Below, piece after piece: positions 6,857 to 15,326 of a stretch of 21,480 nt of DNA; position 1 is the stretch's first letter; every line of letters starts with the position of its first letter. The notes beneath the pieces were generated by a model. It was not told where the DNA came from. It did not search any database and saw nothing but the letters and a program-made list of their open reading frames with translations. The translations under genes were made by a program, and so were the position numbers. Where the stretch lies: contig DHIR01000057.1 in the NCBI GenBank assembly GCA_002403905.1, positions 379 through 21,858 on the forward strand, written 5' to 3'. Origin of the DNA: Mucilaginibacter sp. UBA4741. GTDB taxonomy: Bacteria > Bacteroidota > Bacteroidia > Sphingobacteriales > Sphingobacteriaceae.

Positions 6857-7270
6857 ATGATGTATCCTGAATATTTAGTGACCCCAATGCGGGAAGAACT
6901 TACCAAAGTTGGTTTTGAAGAGTTAAAAGATGCCGATGCGGTAAAAAATGCTATTGAAAGCGAAGGTACCGTATTTGTAATGGTGAACTCGGTTTGTGGT
7001 TGTGCTGCTGCTAATGCGCGCCCTGCCGCACGTATGGCTACACAAAACGCCAAACATCCTGATAAATTTGTAACCGTATTTGCCGGTATGGAAAAAGAAG
7101 CTGTTGATAGTGCCCGTAACTATATGTTGCCTTATCCTCCGTCATCGCCTGCTATGGCTTTGTTTAAAGATGGCAAATTAGTACACATGATAGAGCGCCA
7201 CCAAATTGAGGGCCGCCCTGCACAAATGATTGCCGATAACTTAATTGGCGCGTTTGAGCAGTATTGTTAG
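6857..7270 (+). CDS. BrxA/BrxB family bacilliredoxin
   Basis: This 137-residue protein belongs to the YphP/YqiW (DUF1094) family: MYPEYLVTPMREELTKVGFEEL at the start, VNSVCGCAAANARPA with the CGC active site near residue 47, and LFKDGKLVHMIERHQIEGR towards the end. Bacilliredoxins remove bacillithiol from S-bacillithiolated proteins after oxidative stress. The CGC motif with Cys on both sides of Gly is intact, and a C-terminal Cys is also present. Two ATGs stand in tandem (6857 and 6860) and either could be used. The gene stands alone, with a terminator downstream. Family membership is firm; whether this organism makes bacillithiol cannot be seen here. Confidence 0.93.
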   Translation: MMYPEYLVTPMREELTKVGFEELKDADAVKNAIESEGTVFVMVNSVCGCAAANARPAARMATQNAKHPDKFVTVFAGMEKEAVDSARNYMLPYPPSSPAMALFKDGKLVHMIERHQIEGRPAQMIADNLIGAFEQYC

Positions 7271-7435
7271 TTGAAAGATTAAAGATTGGTGATTGAAGAT
7301 TAGTTGCCGTTCTTAATTTATAGTATTAAAAGCGATGAGTGCTACTCATCGCTTTTTTGCTATTATACATATCGTGTGGCCTAATCTTTAATCTCTAGTT
7401 AATTAATCTTCAATCACCAATCTTTAATCTTTCAA
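7271..7435. repeat. Perfect 32-base inverted repeat bracketing a terminator
   Basis: Arm 7271-7302 is the exact reverse complement of arm 7404-7435. The arms are built from the word GATTAAAGATTGGTGATT and begin directly after the bacilliredoxin stop codon. The 101-base middle holds the intrinsic terminator at 7328-7358. Next to the right arm, 7382-7395 repeats the TAATCTTTAATCT word once more. A close relative of the arm lies at 18128-18158, so this is a dispersed repeat. Confidence 0.85.
7328..7358 (+). terminator. Intrinsic terminator after the bacilliredoxin gene
   Basis: A 13-base-pair perfect stem, AAAAGCGATGAGT (7328-7340) with ACTCATCGCTTTT (7344-7356), has a 3-base loop and a T-run to 7358. 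It lies 58 bases after the stop codon. The A-run on the left arm suggests it can also work in the opposite direction. Confidence 0.85.
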
Positions 7436-7518
7436 GAGAGTAACATTTCCCCCTCTCCATCGTCTTATATATTAATTAAAAACTCTTAATTTCGCTACAA
7501 ACTGATCTGATATTCTGT

Positions 7519-10008
7519 ATGAAAAAAATCACATTAACCGGTTTACTTACCGGTATTGTTATTACCGCGGCCTCGCTAAGCACGGTAATGGCCCAGGCTC
7601 CGGCAGCCGAAAATCCTGCGATGAAAATATATCGCGCCACCCCCACCCGTATCAATGACCTGATACATACCAAGCTTGATGTACGTTTCGACTACAAAAA
7701 ACGCTATATGTATGGCAAGGAATGGGTTACATTAAAACCACACTTTTATCCAACTGATACCCTAAGGCTTGACGCTAAAGGAATGGATATTAAAAATATT
7801 TCGGTGGTTAAAAACGGTAAAAATATTTCGCTTAAATATAAATATGAGGATAGTTTGAGCCTAAATATCCATTTAGATAAAGTTTATCATAACAATGAAA
7901 ACTATACCATTTATATTGATTATACCTCGAAACCTAACGAACTGCATGTAAAAGGCAGCGCTGCTATTAATGACGCAAAAGGTTTATATTTTATAAATCC
8001 GGACGGCACAGAAAAAGATAAGCCAACCCAGATCTGGACACAGGGCGAGACCGAAAGCTCATCATGCTGGTTCCCTACTATTGATAGATCTGAACAAAAA
8101 ACTACTGACGAGATCAGTATGACCGTACAGGCAAAATATGTTACCTTATCAAACGGCAGGCTGGCATCACAAAAACCTAATGCAGACGGCACCCGTACCG
8201 ATACCTGGAAAATGGAATTGCCACACTCGCCATACTTGTTTATGATGGCCGTAGGCGATTTTAAAATATATAAAGACAAATGGCGCAATAAAGAGGTTAG
8301 CTATTATTTAGAGCCTAAATACGCGCCGTACGCCAAACAAATTTTCGGCATGACACCGGAGTTGATCGAGTTTTACTCGAAAACCCTGGGTGTTGATTAT
8401 CCATGGTACAAATACTCGCAAATTGTAGTACGCGACTATGTGAGCGGAGCGATGGAAAATACAACCGCCACCTTACATGGCGAGTATGTACAAGAAACTC
8501 CGCGCGAGTTAATAGATGCCGGTTACGACCAAGGCCGCAGCACCATAGCACATGAGCTGTTTCACCAATGGTTTGGCGATTATGTAACTACCGAAAGCTG
8601 GAGCAACTTAACCGTAAACGAATCATTCGCTGATTTTAGCGAGATGATGTGGGCCGAGCATAAATATGGTAAGGATGAAGCCGATGCGCATAGCTACCAG
8701 GCCATGCTTAACTACCTGGCAAATCCAACCAATAAAACAAAGGACCTGGTGCGTTTCCACTATACTGATAAGGAAGATGTATTCGATGCGGTTACTTATC
8801 AAAAAGGTGGTCGTATTTTAAATATGCTGCGTAACTATTTAGGTTATGATGCCTTTTATAAAGGTTTAGGTATTTACCTTAAAACCCATGCCTTTAAAAA
8901 TGGCGAGGCCCAACAATTGCGGTTAGCGTTAGAGGAAGCAAGCGGCCGCGATTTGAACTGGTTCTTTAACCAATGGTATTATGGGCACGGCAATCCAACG
9001 CTAAAAATTAGCTATAAATGGGATGATGCCGCTAAAACAGAAACCGTTTATCTGCAACAAACGCAAGATGGAAACGGCTTTATTTTACCAATGGCTATTG
9101 ACGTTTATGCAGGTGGCAAAAAGACACGCCACAATGTTTGGATGAATGATAAGGCTGATACGTTAATTTTTGCATCGGCAGTAAAACCTGACCTGGTGAA
9201 TGTTGACGGCGACAAAGTTTTATTGGCCGAGAAGCGTGACATCAAAACTTTAGACGAATTTGTTTTTCAATACTTTAACGCGCCATTATATTTGGATCGT
9301 TTTGAAGCGATAGACAAAGCTACTCCAGAGCAAGGCAGCGAAGGTGCCCGCAAAGTAATGTTAGCTGCTTTAAAGGACAAATACTATGGCCTGCGCATTA
9401 AAGCCATCCGTGGTTTAAACATGGCTAATGATGATGTACGTAATCCGGCCCAGCCAATATTGCTTTCAATAGCACAAAATGACGAGAATACTTTAGTACG
9501 CGCTGCCGCCATATCTGTATTAGGCAAGTTAAAAGCCGCCGGTATGATGAATACATTTAAAGAAGCTTTAAAAAGTCAATCGTACGCTGTTCAGGGATCG
9601 GCTCTGGTAGCTATATCATTGCAGTACCCCACATTGGCATTATCGCTGGCTAAGGGTTTTGAAAGCGATAATAAAGCCTCATTAACCCTGGCGTTGATCC
9701 ACGTGTATGCGACCGCGGGTGGTGATGCCGAGTGGCCTTTTGTTTACAAACAATTTACTGATGCTACAATAAATGCTAAGTTTACTATGATACGCGAATT
9801 TGCAGGAATGGCAGGTAGTGTAAAAAGCCCTGAATATGCCCAACAAGGTATAACCGCTATAAAAGATGCCGCTATAAAATATAGAGTATATGGCGTTGCC
9901 CCGCCATTAATTACCATGCTTGATGGCATAAAAGCACAACGCACCCAAATGGGCGATACCGCATCAGCTAAAGTTGCGGAAGATGCTGTGAAAGAGATAA
10001 ATAAATAG
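7519..10008 (+). CDS. Secreted M1 family aminopeptidase with HEAT-like C-terminus
   Basis: This 829-residue protein begins with a Sec signal peptide (MKKITLTGLLTGIVITAASL..., cut near AQA). It has an N-terminal beta-domain, then the M1 exopeptidase motif GAMEN (310-314) and the Zn site HELFH (H345, E346, H349) with the third ligand Glu 19 residues on in NESFAD (E368). All catalytic parts are intact, so it should be an active Zn aminopeptidase in the periplasm or outside the cell. The last ~240 residues are helical repeats of HEAT type (e.g. LRIKAIRGLNMANDD, VRAAAISVLGKL), typical for large M1 enzymes. It has its own terminator and no operon partners. Its natural substrates are unknown. Confidence 0.95.
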   Translation: MKKITLTGLLTGIVITAASLSTVMAQAPAAENPAMKIYRATPTRINDLIHTKLDVRFDYKKRYMYGKEWVTLKPHFYPTDTLRLDAKGMDIKNISVVKNGKNISLKYKYEDSLSLNIHLDKVYHNNENYTIYIDYTSKPNELHVKGSAAINDAKGLYFINPDGTEKDKPTQIWTQGETESSSCWFPTIDRSEQKTTDEISMTVQAKYVTLSNGRLASQKPNADGTRTDTWKMELPHSPYLFMMAVGDFKIYKDKWRNKEVSYYLEPKYAPYAKQIFGMTPELIEFYSKTLGVDYPWYKYSQIVVRDYVSGAMENTTATLHGEYVQETPRELIDAGYDQGRSTIAHELFHQWFGDYVTTESWSNLTVNESFADFSEMMWAEHKYGKDEADAHSYQAMLNYLANPTNKTKDLVRFHYTDKEDVFDAVTYQKGGRILNMLRNYLGYDAFYKGLGIYLKTHAFKNGEAQQLRLALEEASGRDLNWFFNQWYYGHGNPTLKISYKWDDAAKTETVYLQQTQDGNGFILPMAIDVYAGGKKTRHNVWMNDKADTLIFASAVKPDLVNVDGDKVLLAEKRDIKTLDEFVFQYFNAPLYLDRFEAIDKATPEQGSEGARKVMLAALKDKYYGLRIKAIRGLNMANDDVRNPAQPILLSIAQNDENTLVRAAAISVLGKLKAAGMMNTFKEALKSQSYAVQGSALVAISLQYPTLALSLAKGFESDNKASLTLALIHVYATAGGDAEWPFVYKQFTDATINAKFTMIREFAGMAGSVKSPEYAQQGITAIKDAAIKYRVYGVAPPLITMLDGIKAQRTQMGDTASAKVAEDAVKEINK

Positions 10009-10028
10009 TAAGTATATATCGCAATTGT

Positions 10029-10060
10029 AAGGGGAGGCTTGTTTGAGCCTCCCCTTTTGT
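10029..10060 (+). terminator. Intrinsic terminator after the M1 peptidase gene
   Basis: An 11-base-pair GC-rich stem, AAGGGGAGGCT (10029-10039) with AGCCTCCCCTT (10046-10056), has a 6-base loop followed by TTGTTTT. It begins 21 bases after the stop codon. Confidence 0.85.
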
Positions 10061-10190
10061 TTTCACTACTCCTTTTTGTCCTATCGCACAATTTTCTATC
10101 AAAAAATCACAATAAACACTCAGATTTTTTTAATAGATTGCCTGCTCCATTATAAACCATTTGCTAAACGCTTTTTTTAGACTAGCAATT

Positions 10191-11075
10191 ATGAAGTCAA
10201 TATTATTAATAAAACGAAGTTTCGTTAATGCTTTGCTGTTTTTTATTTTGACAGTATTTGTGGCTACGGTATTTGCACAAACAAAGCCATCGCCACTTAA
10301 AAATATAAAAGTACTGGTGTACACCAAAAACGGTAAGGGCTATGTGCATGATAATATCGCGGCATCGGTTAAATGTATCCAAAAACTGGGTGTAGAAAAT
10401 GGCTTTAAAGTTGACGTATCTGATGACCCAACAATCTACACGGACCAAAATCTTAAACAATATACCTTACTGATATTTACCAGCACCAATAACGATGTAT
10501 TTGATACCGATGCGCAGCGTGTAGCCTTTAGGCGATATATAGAAGCCGGTGGCGGATTTGTAGGCTTGCACTCGGTATTGGGCACCGAAAGAAACTGGAC
10601 CTGGTTTAAGCAAATGCTTGGCGGCACTTTTGCCTGGCACGCGCGGCATCAAAAATTTAAGGTAAAAGTAATTGCCCCATCACACCCAACTATGCAGGGA
10701 TGGCCCCTGGTTAGCGAGCGCGAACTGGGTGATGAATGCTATTTTACCAAAGAGTTTTACCCCGGAATCACGGTTACCATGGTGCATGATTTGACAACGC
10801 TTGATAAACGCGATTCGGTAGAAATCAAGAAAAATACCGGATCTTTTGGAAGCCTGTTTCCGGCCGAGTGGTATCAAACATTTGATGGCGGCAATGTATG
10901 GGTAACTACACTAGGCCATGATAAGGAATATTACCAGCAGCCCGAGTTTGTAACGCATATTTTAAAGGGAATTGAATTTATTGCCGGTCAATCAAAAAAT
11001 AAAGATTACACCAAAGCTTATGCCGACTCGCGGGATATGCCAGTACGTTATACTAAAGCCAATTTTAAACCATAA
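10191..11075 (+). CDS. Secreted ThuA-domain protein
   Basis: This 294-residue protein starts at ATG 10191 (MKSILLIKRSFVNALLFF...), with a signal peptide cut near FAQ. An ATG ten codons upstream would only lengthen the leader. It is a ThuA (trehalose-utilisation-like, glutamine-amidotransferase-like fold) protein: IKVLVYTKNGKGYVHDNI, YTLLIFTSTNNDVFD, YIEAGGGFVGLHSV, ELGDECYFTKEF and GGNVWVTTLGHDKEYY are its recognisable blocks. ThuA proteins occur with Gfo/Idh/MocA oxidoreductases in sugar and 3-keto-glycoside pathways, but their own reaction is poorly defined. The next gene, a Tat-exported Gfo/Idh/MocA protein, begins 11 bases downstream, so the two are probably one transcript and act on the same extracytoplasmic substrate (inference). 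Confidence 0.9.
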   Translation: MKSILLIKRSFVNALLFFILTVFVATVFAQTKPSPLKNIKVLVYTKNGKGYVHDNIAASVKCIQKLGVENGFKVDVSDDPTIYTDQNLKQYTLLIFTSTNNDVFDTDAQRVAFRRYIEAGGGFVGLHSVLGTERNWTWFKQMLGGTFAWHARHQKFKVKVIAPSHPTMQGWPLVSERELGDECYFTKEFYPGITVTMVHDLTTLDKRDSVEIKKNTGSFGSLFPAEWYQTFDGGNVWVTTLGHDKEYYQQPEFVTHILKGIEFIAGQSKNKDYTKAYADSRDMPVRYTKANFKP

Positions 11076-11085
11076 TTAAATAGCT

Positions 11086-12492
11086 ATGGATACTAAAAAA
11101 ACTGCTTACACCAGGAGAGATTTTGTTAAAACCGCCGCGTTAACCACCGCGGCTATTGGTTTCCCAACCATTGTACCGTCATCGGTATTTGGTAAAAGCG
11201 CGCCGAGCAATAAGATCAACATAGGCCAGATAGGTTGCGGACGTATTGCTACAACGCATGACCTTGTAGAAACTTTTAAATATGATAAGGCCCGCATTAT
11301 GGCCATGGCCGATGTGGACCGCCCCCGTTTACTAAGCGGTAAAAAGCTGATAGAAGGCTGGTACAACAAAAAAATGGCTACCACCAATTACATAGATATA
11401 AAGACTTACGACGATTACCATGCTTTATTAGCCAATAAAGATATAGACGCGGTTATAATAAGCACGCCCGACCATTGGCATGCCCAACCCGCGATTGAAG
11501 CCGCATTGGCTGGTAAACATATCTACCTGCAAAAGCCCACCTCGCTTACCATTGAGGAAGGTCGTACTATGAGTAACGCGGTAAACAAATCTGGTGTTAC
11601 GTTTCAATTAGGCAGTCAGCAACGCGGCACTCGCCCGTGGCCGCAATTTAAAAAGGCTTGCGAACTGGTACGCAATGGCCGAATTGGTAAACTACATACT
11701 GTAAACGTGGGCCTTCCGGCTGATATAGTTGGCGGCATTACTACAGAAATGCCTATCCCCGAAGGCTTAAATTACGACATGTTGTTAGGATCAACCCCTT
11801 ATGTGTATTATACGCTCGACAGGGCGCACTCTACAACTGATATAGGCTCAAGAGGGGGTTGGCTACGCTGCGAACAGTTTGGAGCAGGCATGATAACCGG
11901 TTGGGGCGTACACCATATTGATATTGCCCATTGGGGGATGGATACCGAGTACACCGGTCCGATAGAAATTGAGGGCTCGGCCGTTTTCCCTAAAACGGGT
12001 TTATGGGATGTGCATTTAGATTTTGAGGTAAAGGCCAAATATGCCAATGGCGTTAACATGCTCATCAATAGTAAAAACCCCAACGGGATTAAATTTGAAG
12101 GAACCGAGGGGTGGATATTTGTTACCAGAAGTGGTGGCGGCGTTACTGCGTCTGATCCGACATCATCAAAAAACGCAGCATTTACCGCCAGCGACCCCAA
12201 AATACTTACATCAGTAATTGGCCCTAATGAAGTACACCTTTATGCCGATGACCATGAGCAACACGGCAACTGGCTGGATTGTATTGAAAGCAAGAAGCCT
12301 ACTATTAGTCCGGTTGAAGTTGCGCACCGTTCATGCAGTGCCTGCCTGCTGGCGCATATCTCCATGAAGGTACCCGGCAAGTTATATTGGGACCCCAAAA
12401 CTGAAAAGTTTAAAAATAATGCCGAAGCGAACAAGTTACTTTCAAGGCCGCAGCGTTATCCGTATGGGACTAGTTATGTTAAGGGGGTGTAG
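11086..12492 (+). CDS. Tat-exported Gfo/Idh/MocA family oxidoreductase
   Basis: This 468-residue protein has a twin-arginine signal (RRDFVKTAAL, residues ~10-19) ending near SSVFG, so it is predicted to fold with its cofactor and cross the membrane through Tat. The Rossmann domain shows INIGQIGCGRIATTHD, with GxGxxx for NAD(P) binding. IISTPDHWHAQPAIEAALAGKHIYLQKP is the family's STPDHwHa...EKP block, here with Gln instead of Glu before Lys-Pro. The C-terminal beta-sheet domain carries GWGVHHIDIAHWGM, whose His/Asp residues are the expected catalytic region. The usual reaction is NAD(P)-dependent sugar or polyol oxidation; some Tat-exported members act as glycoside hydrolases or 3-keto-sugar enzymes. 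It forms a pair with the ThuA gene 11 bases upstream. Confidence 0.92.
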   Translation: MDTKKTAYTRRDFVKTAALTTAAIGFPTIVPSSVFGKSAPSNKINIGQIGCGRIATTHDLVETFKYDKARIMAMADVDRPRLLSGKKLIEGWYNKKMATTNYIDIKTYDDYHALLANKDIDAVIISTPDHWHAQPAIEAALAGKHIYLQKPTSLTIEEGRTMSNAVNKSGVTFQLGSQQRGTRPWPQFKKACELVRNGRIGKLHTVNVGLPADIVGGITTEMPIPEGLNYDMLLGSTPYVYYTLDRAHSTTDIGSRGGWLRCEQFGAGMITGWGVHHIDIAHWGMDTEYTGPIEIEGSAVFPKTGLWDVHLDFEVKAKYANGVNMLINSKNPNGIKFEGTEGWIFVTRSGGGVTASDPTSSKNAAFTASDPKILTSVIGPNEVHLYADDHEQHGNWLDCIESKKPTISPVEVAHRSCSACLLAHISMKVPGKLYWDPKTEKFKNNAEANKLLSRPQRYPYGTSYVKGV

Positions 12493-12522
12493 CCCATTTC
12501 TACTCCTTCGTCTATAACAGTA

Positions 12523-12555
12523 AGTTTTGACAACCTTTAAAAAGTTGTCAAAACT
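12523..12555. terminator. Strong hairpin after the ThuA/Gfo pair
   Basis: A perfect 12-base-pair stem, AGTTTTGACAAC (12523-12534) with GTTGTCAAAACT (12544-12555), has a 9-base loop and begins 31 bases after the Gfo/Idh/MocA stop. It lacks a real T-run on either strand, so it may be a weak terminator, a 3'-end stabiliser or part of a repeat. The rest of the 284-base gap (12556-12776) holds no credible gene; its GC-rich part (about 12595-12660) differs from the AT-rich spacer around it. Confidence 0.5.
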
Positions 12556-12776
12556 ATTGCATAAATTGGTAGCAAGAGGGATCGTTGTAGCTTCACAAGT
12601 ACGCCATGCTATTGCCTGCGCTGCACACCTCGCGCCAGAGCAGGAGGCTTTTGGTTCTACATTTTTATTTACAAATTTTAACACTTTGAAAGCCAACTGT
12701 TAAAAAAGTTAAATGTTTAGGATGCTGCAAACGGCGGGCTTAACTTCGTTTTTAATTCTTAAACCATTACCTAACC

Positions 12777-14012
12777 ATGTTCAAAGCAACCTTATTGTCT
12801 GTAGTCGCTGTGTTTTTAGTGGGCGCAGCCTATACGCAAGAAATTGTTAATAGATCCATAAAGACAGGTGCGCCCGGCCCGCCAAAAACGTTTAACCTGA
12901 CCTTGAAATTCGATAGCACCATTAATCCTAAACGGGTGTGGTACCATTACGATAATGGCAGAGGTCCGGGTGTTGACGATACCGTTGGCGCTGGCAAAAC
13001 TGCAATTATAAAGGGGGAATATTACTCGCCCCTCGCTTCTGTTACGATTAGCTATATGGACACTACGCATACCATATACGGCAATGATTTTTTTATCGGC
13101 GAAAAACCAGCCAGTATAACCTTACATTTTAAACCTATTACCGGTCATAATGATAAAAACATCTGGCTACTGGGTTATACATCCATAAAAAATGCCATCC
13201 TGATTTTTGATACGCTGGATAATAAAGGCTGGGGCAGAATAATTAAGATGCGGGAAAAATACTCTAAAGATGTAGCTACACCGCTTTATGATTTCACTCA
13301 GCGTAACCCCAATTTCAACAAGAATGATTCTTTAAGAACCATATTTAACAATTATTATAAAGCTTACATCCGTAGGGATATGTCGTACTTAAAACAGTAT
13401 CCCGACGATTACTATTCTTTCTGGTTTTTCATAAATCAAAGCTCCCAGCTAAATAGCTTTTTGGCTAAAGACAAGTAGTTTCTGCAAGAACAGCTTACGT
13501 TCGCCAAAAATACTTTTCCACCAAAATTTATCAATAGCATACAAGGCAAGGTTATGATTGAAAAGTTTGAGGATAAGATCAAAGCTGTCCCGCTGGTAAT
13601 GAACCAACCTGTGCCAATGTTTACCGTAACCGGTGTTGATGGTAAACAAATAAGCTTAAGCCAGCTAAAGGGCCGCTATGTGCTGCTTGATTTTTGGGCC
13701 ACCTGGTGCGGGCCGTGTATGGCCGAAATGCCTTTTGTTAAAGATATTCGTAAAAAATATCCGGCAGAAAAATTAGCTATGGTTGGCATAAGCGCGGATA
13801 CCGGTAAGGAGCAATTGCTTGCCGGTATCCGGAAAAACACCCTGACCTGGCCGCAGTATTTAGATTCGGGGACCAAAATTGGAACACTATACAGCGTTGC
13901 TTCCATACCTACAATGATATTGTTAGACAAAGAAGGTAAAATGATCTTTCACAGTGCCAACTTGCAATCAGACCCAAACACGCTATCTAAATTGCTGGAA
14001 AATGTGAAATAA
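12777..14012 (+). pseudogene. TlpA-family thiol-disulfide oxidoreductase, split by in-frame TAG
   Basis: The reading frame from ATG 12777 to the stop at 14012 is continuous except for a TAG at 13476-13478. Without it the protein would be 411 residues with a Sec signal peptide (MFKATLLSVVAVFLVGAAYTQ), a ~210-residue N-terminal DUF4369-like domain, a linker, and a C-terminal TlpA/AhpC-type thioredoxin domain with WATWCGPCMAE (WCGPC at 13704-13718) and cis-Pro SIPTMILLD. Such proteins act in the periplasm or at the outer membrane of Bacteroidota as disulfide reductases. The segment just after the TAG (FLQEQLTFAKNTFPPKF) continues the linker in the same frame, so this looks like one gene with a nonsense mutation, not two. 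An internal ATG at 13554 could restart the thioredoxin half, but without a signal peptide. A sequencing error at one base would give the same picture. Confidence 0.85.
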
Positions 14013-14102
14013 ATCAACCCTACCGTTGCCATATGTTAAATGTGTTAAATAATTAGCGAACAGTCAATTGTGTTATTAACTTAGTATAAACAACTCACAA
14101 TT

Positions 14103-14507
14103 ATGAAAAGGTTCGCGTTAGTTTTAGTGGCACTGGCAGGTAGTTTAGCTGTAAAAGCACAAAACCAGCCGCTGGGATGGGGTGCTAAAATAATTGCAGA
14201 AAACAGTAAAATCACATTCAGTATGCCGGTAACAGCATTAATAGCAGACAGTACATTTAAACCGTCAAAAGGCGTAATGTATGCTAATATTCCTGTTGAT
14301 AAATTATTAAAGACCTCGGCAATTGTCAATCCTGACCATATGCCTATCACCAAACCAACCAATACCGATAAGTGCATGCCCATAGTGAAAACCGACAGAA
14401 CAGGCTATAACATGCCTATAGCCGGACAAAGCAAGCCACAAGGCCCACCGCGGATATACCTTCATTATAAAACCAAAAGTGGTGCGGATAGTGTTGTAAG
14501 GCGCTGA
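14103..14507 (+). CDS. Small secreted protein of unknown function
   Basis: This 134-residue protein has a clear Sec signal peptide (MKRFALVLVALAGSLAVKAQ). I do not recognise the family. The mature part has a first section (GWGAKIIAENSKITFSMPVTALIADSTFKPSKG) and then three spaced MPI motifs (HMPITKP, CMPIVKT, NMPIAGQ) about 12 residues apart in a Pro/Lys-rich section, ending in basic residues. There is one Cys. It follows the broken TlpA gene by 90 bases and converges on cdaA, with a 10-base gap between stops. The ATG 14103 start is the only one in front of the signal. Probably periplasmic or surface-exposed. Confidence 0.7.
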   Translation: MKRFALVLVALAGSLAVKAQNQPLGWGAKIIAENSKITFSMPVTALIADSTFKPSKGVMYANIPVDKLLKTSAIVNPDHMPITKPTNTDKCMPIVKTDRTGYNMPIAGQSKPQGPPRIYLHYKTKSGADSVVRR

Positions 14508-14517
14508 TAGCTTTATT

Positions 14518-15309
14518 TTAAAAATCCTTATTCAGCAGTTTCTCTAATTCGGCAAAGCTAATATTCATTTTTACGCGGCCCTGTTTGGCGTATGATATCT
14601 CGCCGGTTTCTTCGGATATGATGATTGCACTAGCTTCATTGGCTTCGGTAACACCAATACCGGCCCGGTGGCGCAATCCAAATTGCGCGGGCAGGTCAAC
14701 CTTGTCCGTCAACGGCAAAATGCAACTGGCGGATTTTATTTTGTTCTCGGCTATTACCACCGCGCCATCATGCAGCGGGCTTGTTTTTTGGAATATGCTT
14801 TCCAATAATCGTTTTGATATTTTGGCGTCCAGTACCTCGCAGCTATTTTGATAAAATTGCTCATCATAATATTTAGCAAAAACAATAAGCGCGCCGGTAC
14901 GGGTTTGCTTTAATATTTTACAGGCATCTATAATTGGCTTAATGCGGGCATAGTTGTTTTTCTCGTCTTTAGCACGGCCAAAAAAGTAAAGCCACCAAGC
15001 CTTGTTGCGCTGTAGCGATGCGTTTTTTCCTACCAGCAACAAAAATCGCCGTATCTCCTGCTGAAATACCACTACGATAATAATTACCCCAAAATCTTTA
15101 AAATAGCCCAGTATATCGGTAAGCAATTGCATGTGCAGCAGTCTTACCACAACATAAAGCGCGCAAAGCAGCCCCATGCCTAACAGTATATTAACCGCTA
15201 TAGTACCGCGCACCAGGTTATAAAGCTGGTAAATAATAAACGCTACCAGCAGTATATCCAGCACACCAAGCGGGGTGAGTTTAAAAAGACTAAGATCTAA
15301 AGACTGCAT
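14518..15309 (-). CDS. cdaA: Diadenylate cyclase CdaA (DisA_N domain)
   Basis: This 263-residue protein has three N-terminal membrane helices (~15-80) followed by the DisA_N domain. The signature motifs are present: LHDGAVVIAE (DGA), GLRHRAGIGVTE (RHR) and the downstream IIISEETGEIS. It joins two ATP into the second messenger cyclic di-AMP, which in other bacteria controls potassium and osmolyte transport and wall homeostasis. Length and layout match the CdaA/DacA type. It is the last gene of a four-gene minus-strand operon, 17 bases after the globin stop. No CdaR-like regulator or c-di-AMP phosphodiesterase is in the window. Confidence 0.95.
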   Translation of the reverse strand: MQSLDLSLFKLTPLGVLDILLVAFIIYQLYNLVRGTIAVNILLGMGLLCALYVVVRLLHMQLLTDILGYFKDFGVIIIVVVFQQEIRRFLLLVGKNASLQRNKAWWLYFFGRAKDEKNNYARIKPIIDACKILKQTRTGALIVFAKYYDEQFYQNSCEVLDAKISKRLLESIFQKTSPLHDGAVVIAENKIKSASCILPLTDKVDLPAQFGLRHRAGIGVTEANEASAIIISEETGEISYAKQGRVKMNISFAELEKLLNKDF

Positions 15310-15326
15310 TTACGAAGTTAATATTT

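Noticed and set aside
7271..7435. CRISPR-like array from the repeated GATTAAAGATT words
   Set aside because: The units are inverted rather than direct, there are no spacers of equal size and no cas genes. It is a palindromic repeat with a terminator inside.
12442..12696. 84-codon minus-strand open frame across the end of the Gfo/Idh/MocA gene and the following spacer
   Set aside because: It overlaps a firm gene, its composition is unlike a normal protein, and it runs through the perfect hairpin at 12523-12555.
13554..14012. Thioredoxin half of the TlpA gene as an independent gene
   Set aside because: The frame is continuous with the upstream part except for one TAG, and a start here would drop both the signal peptide and the N-terminal domain that belong to this family.
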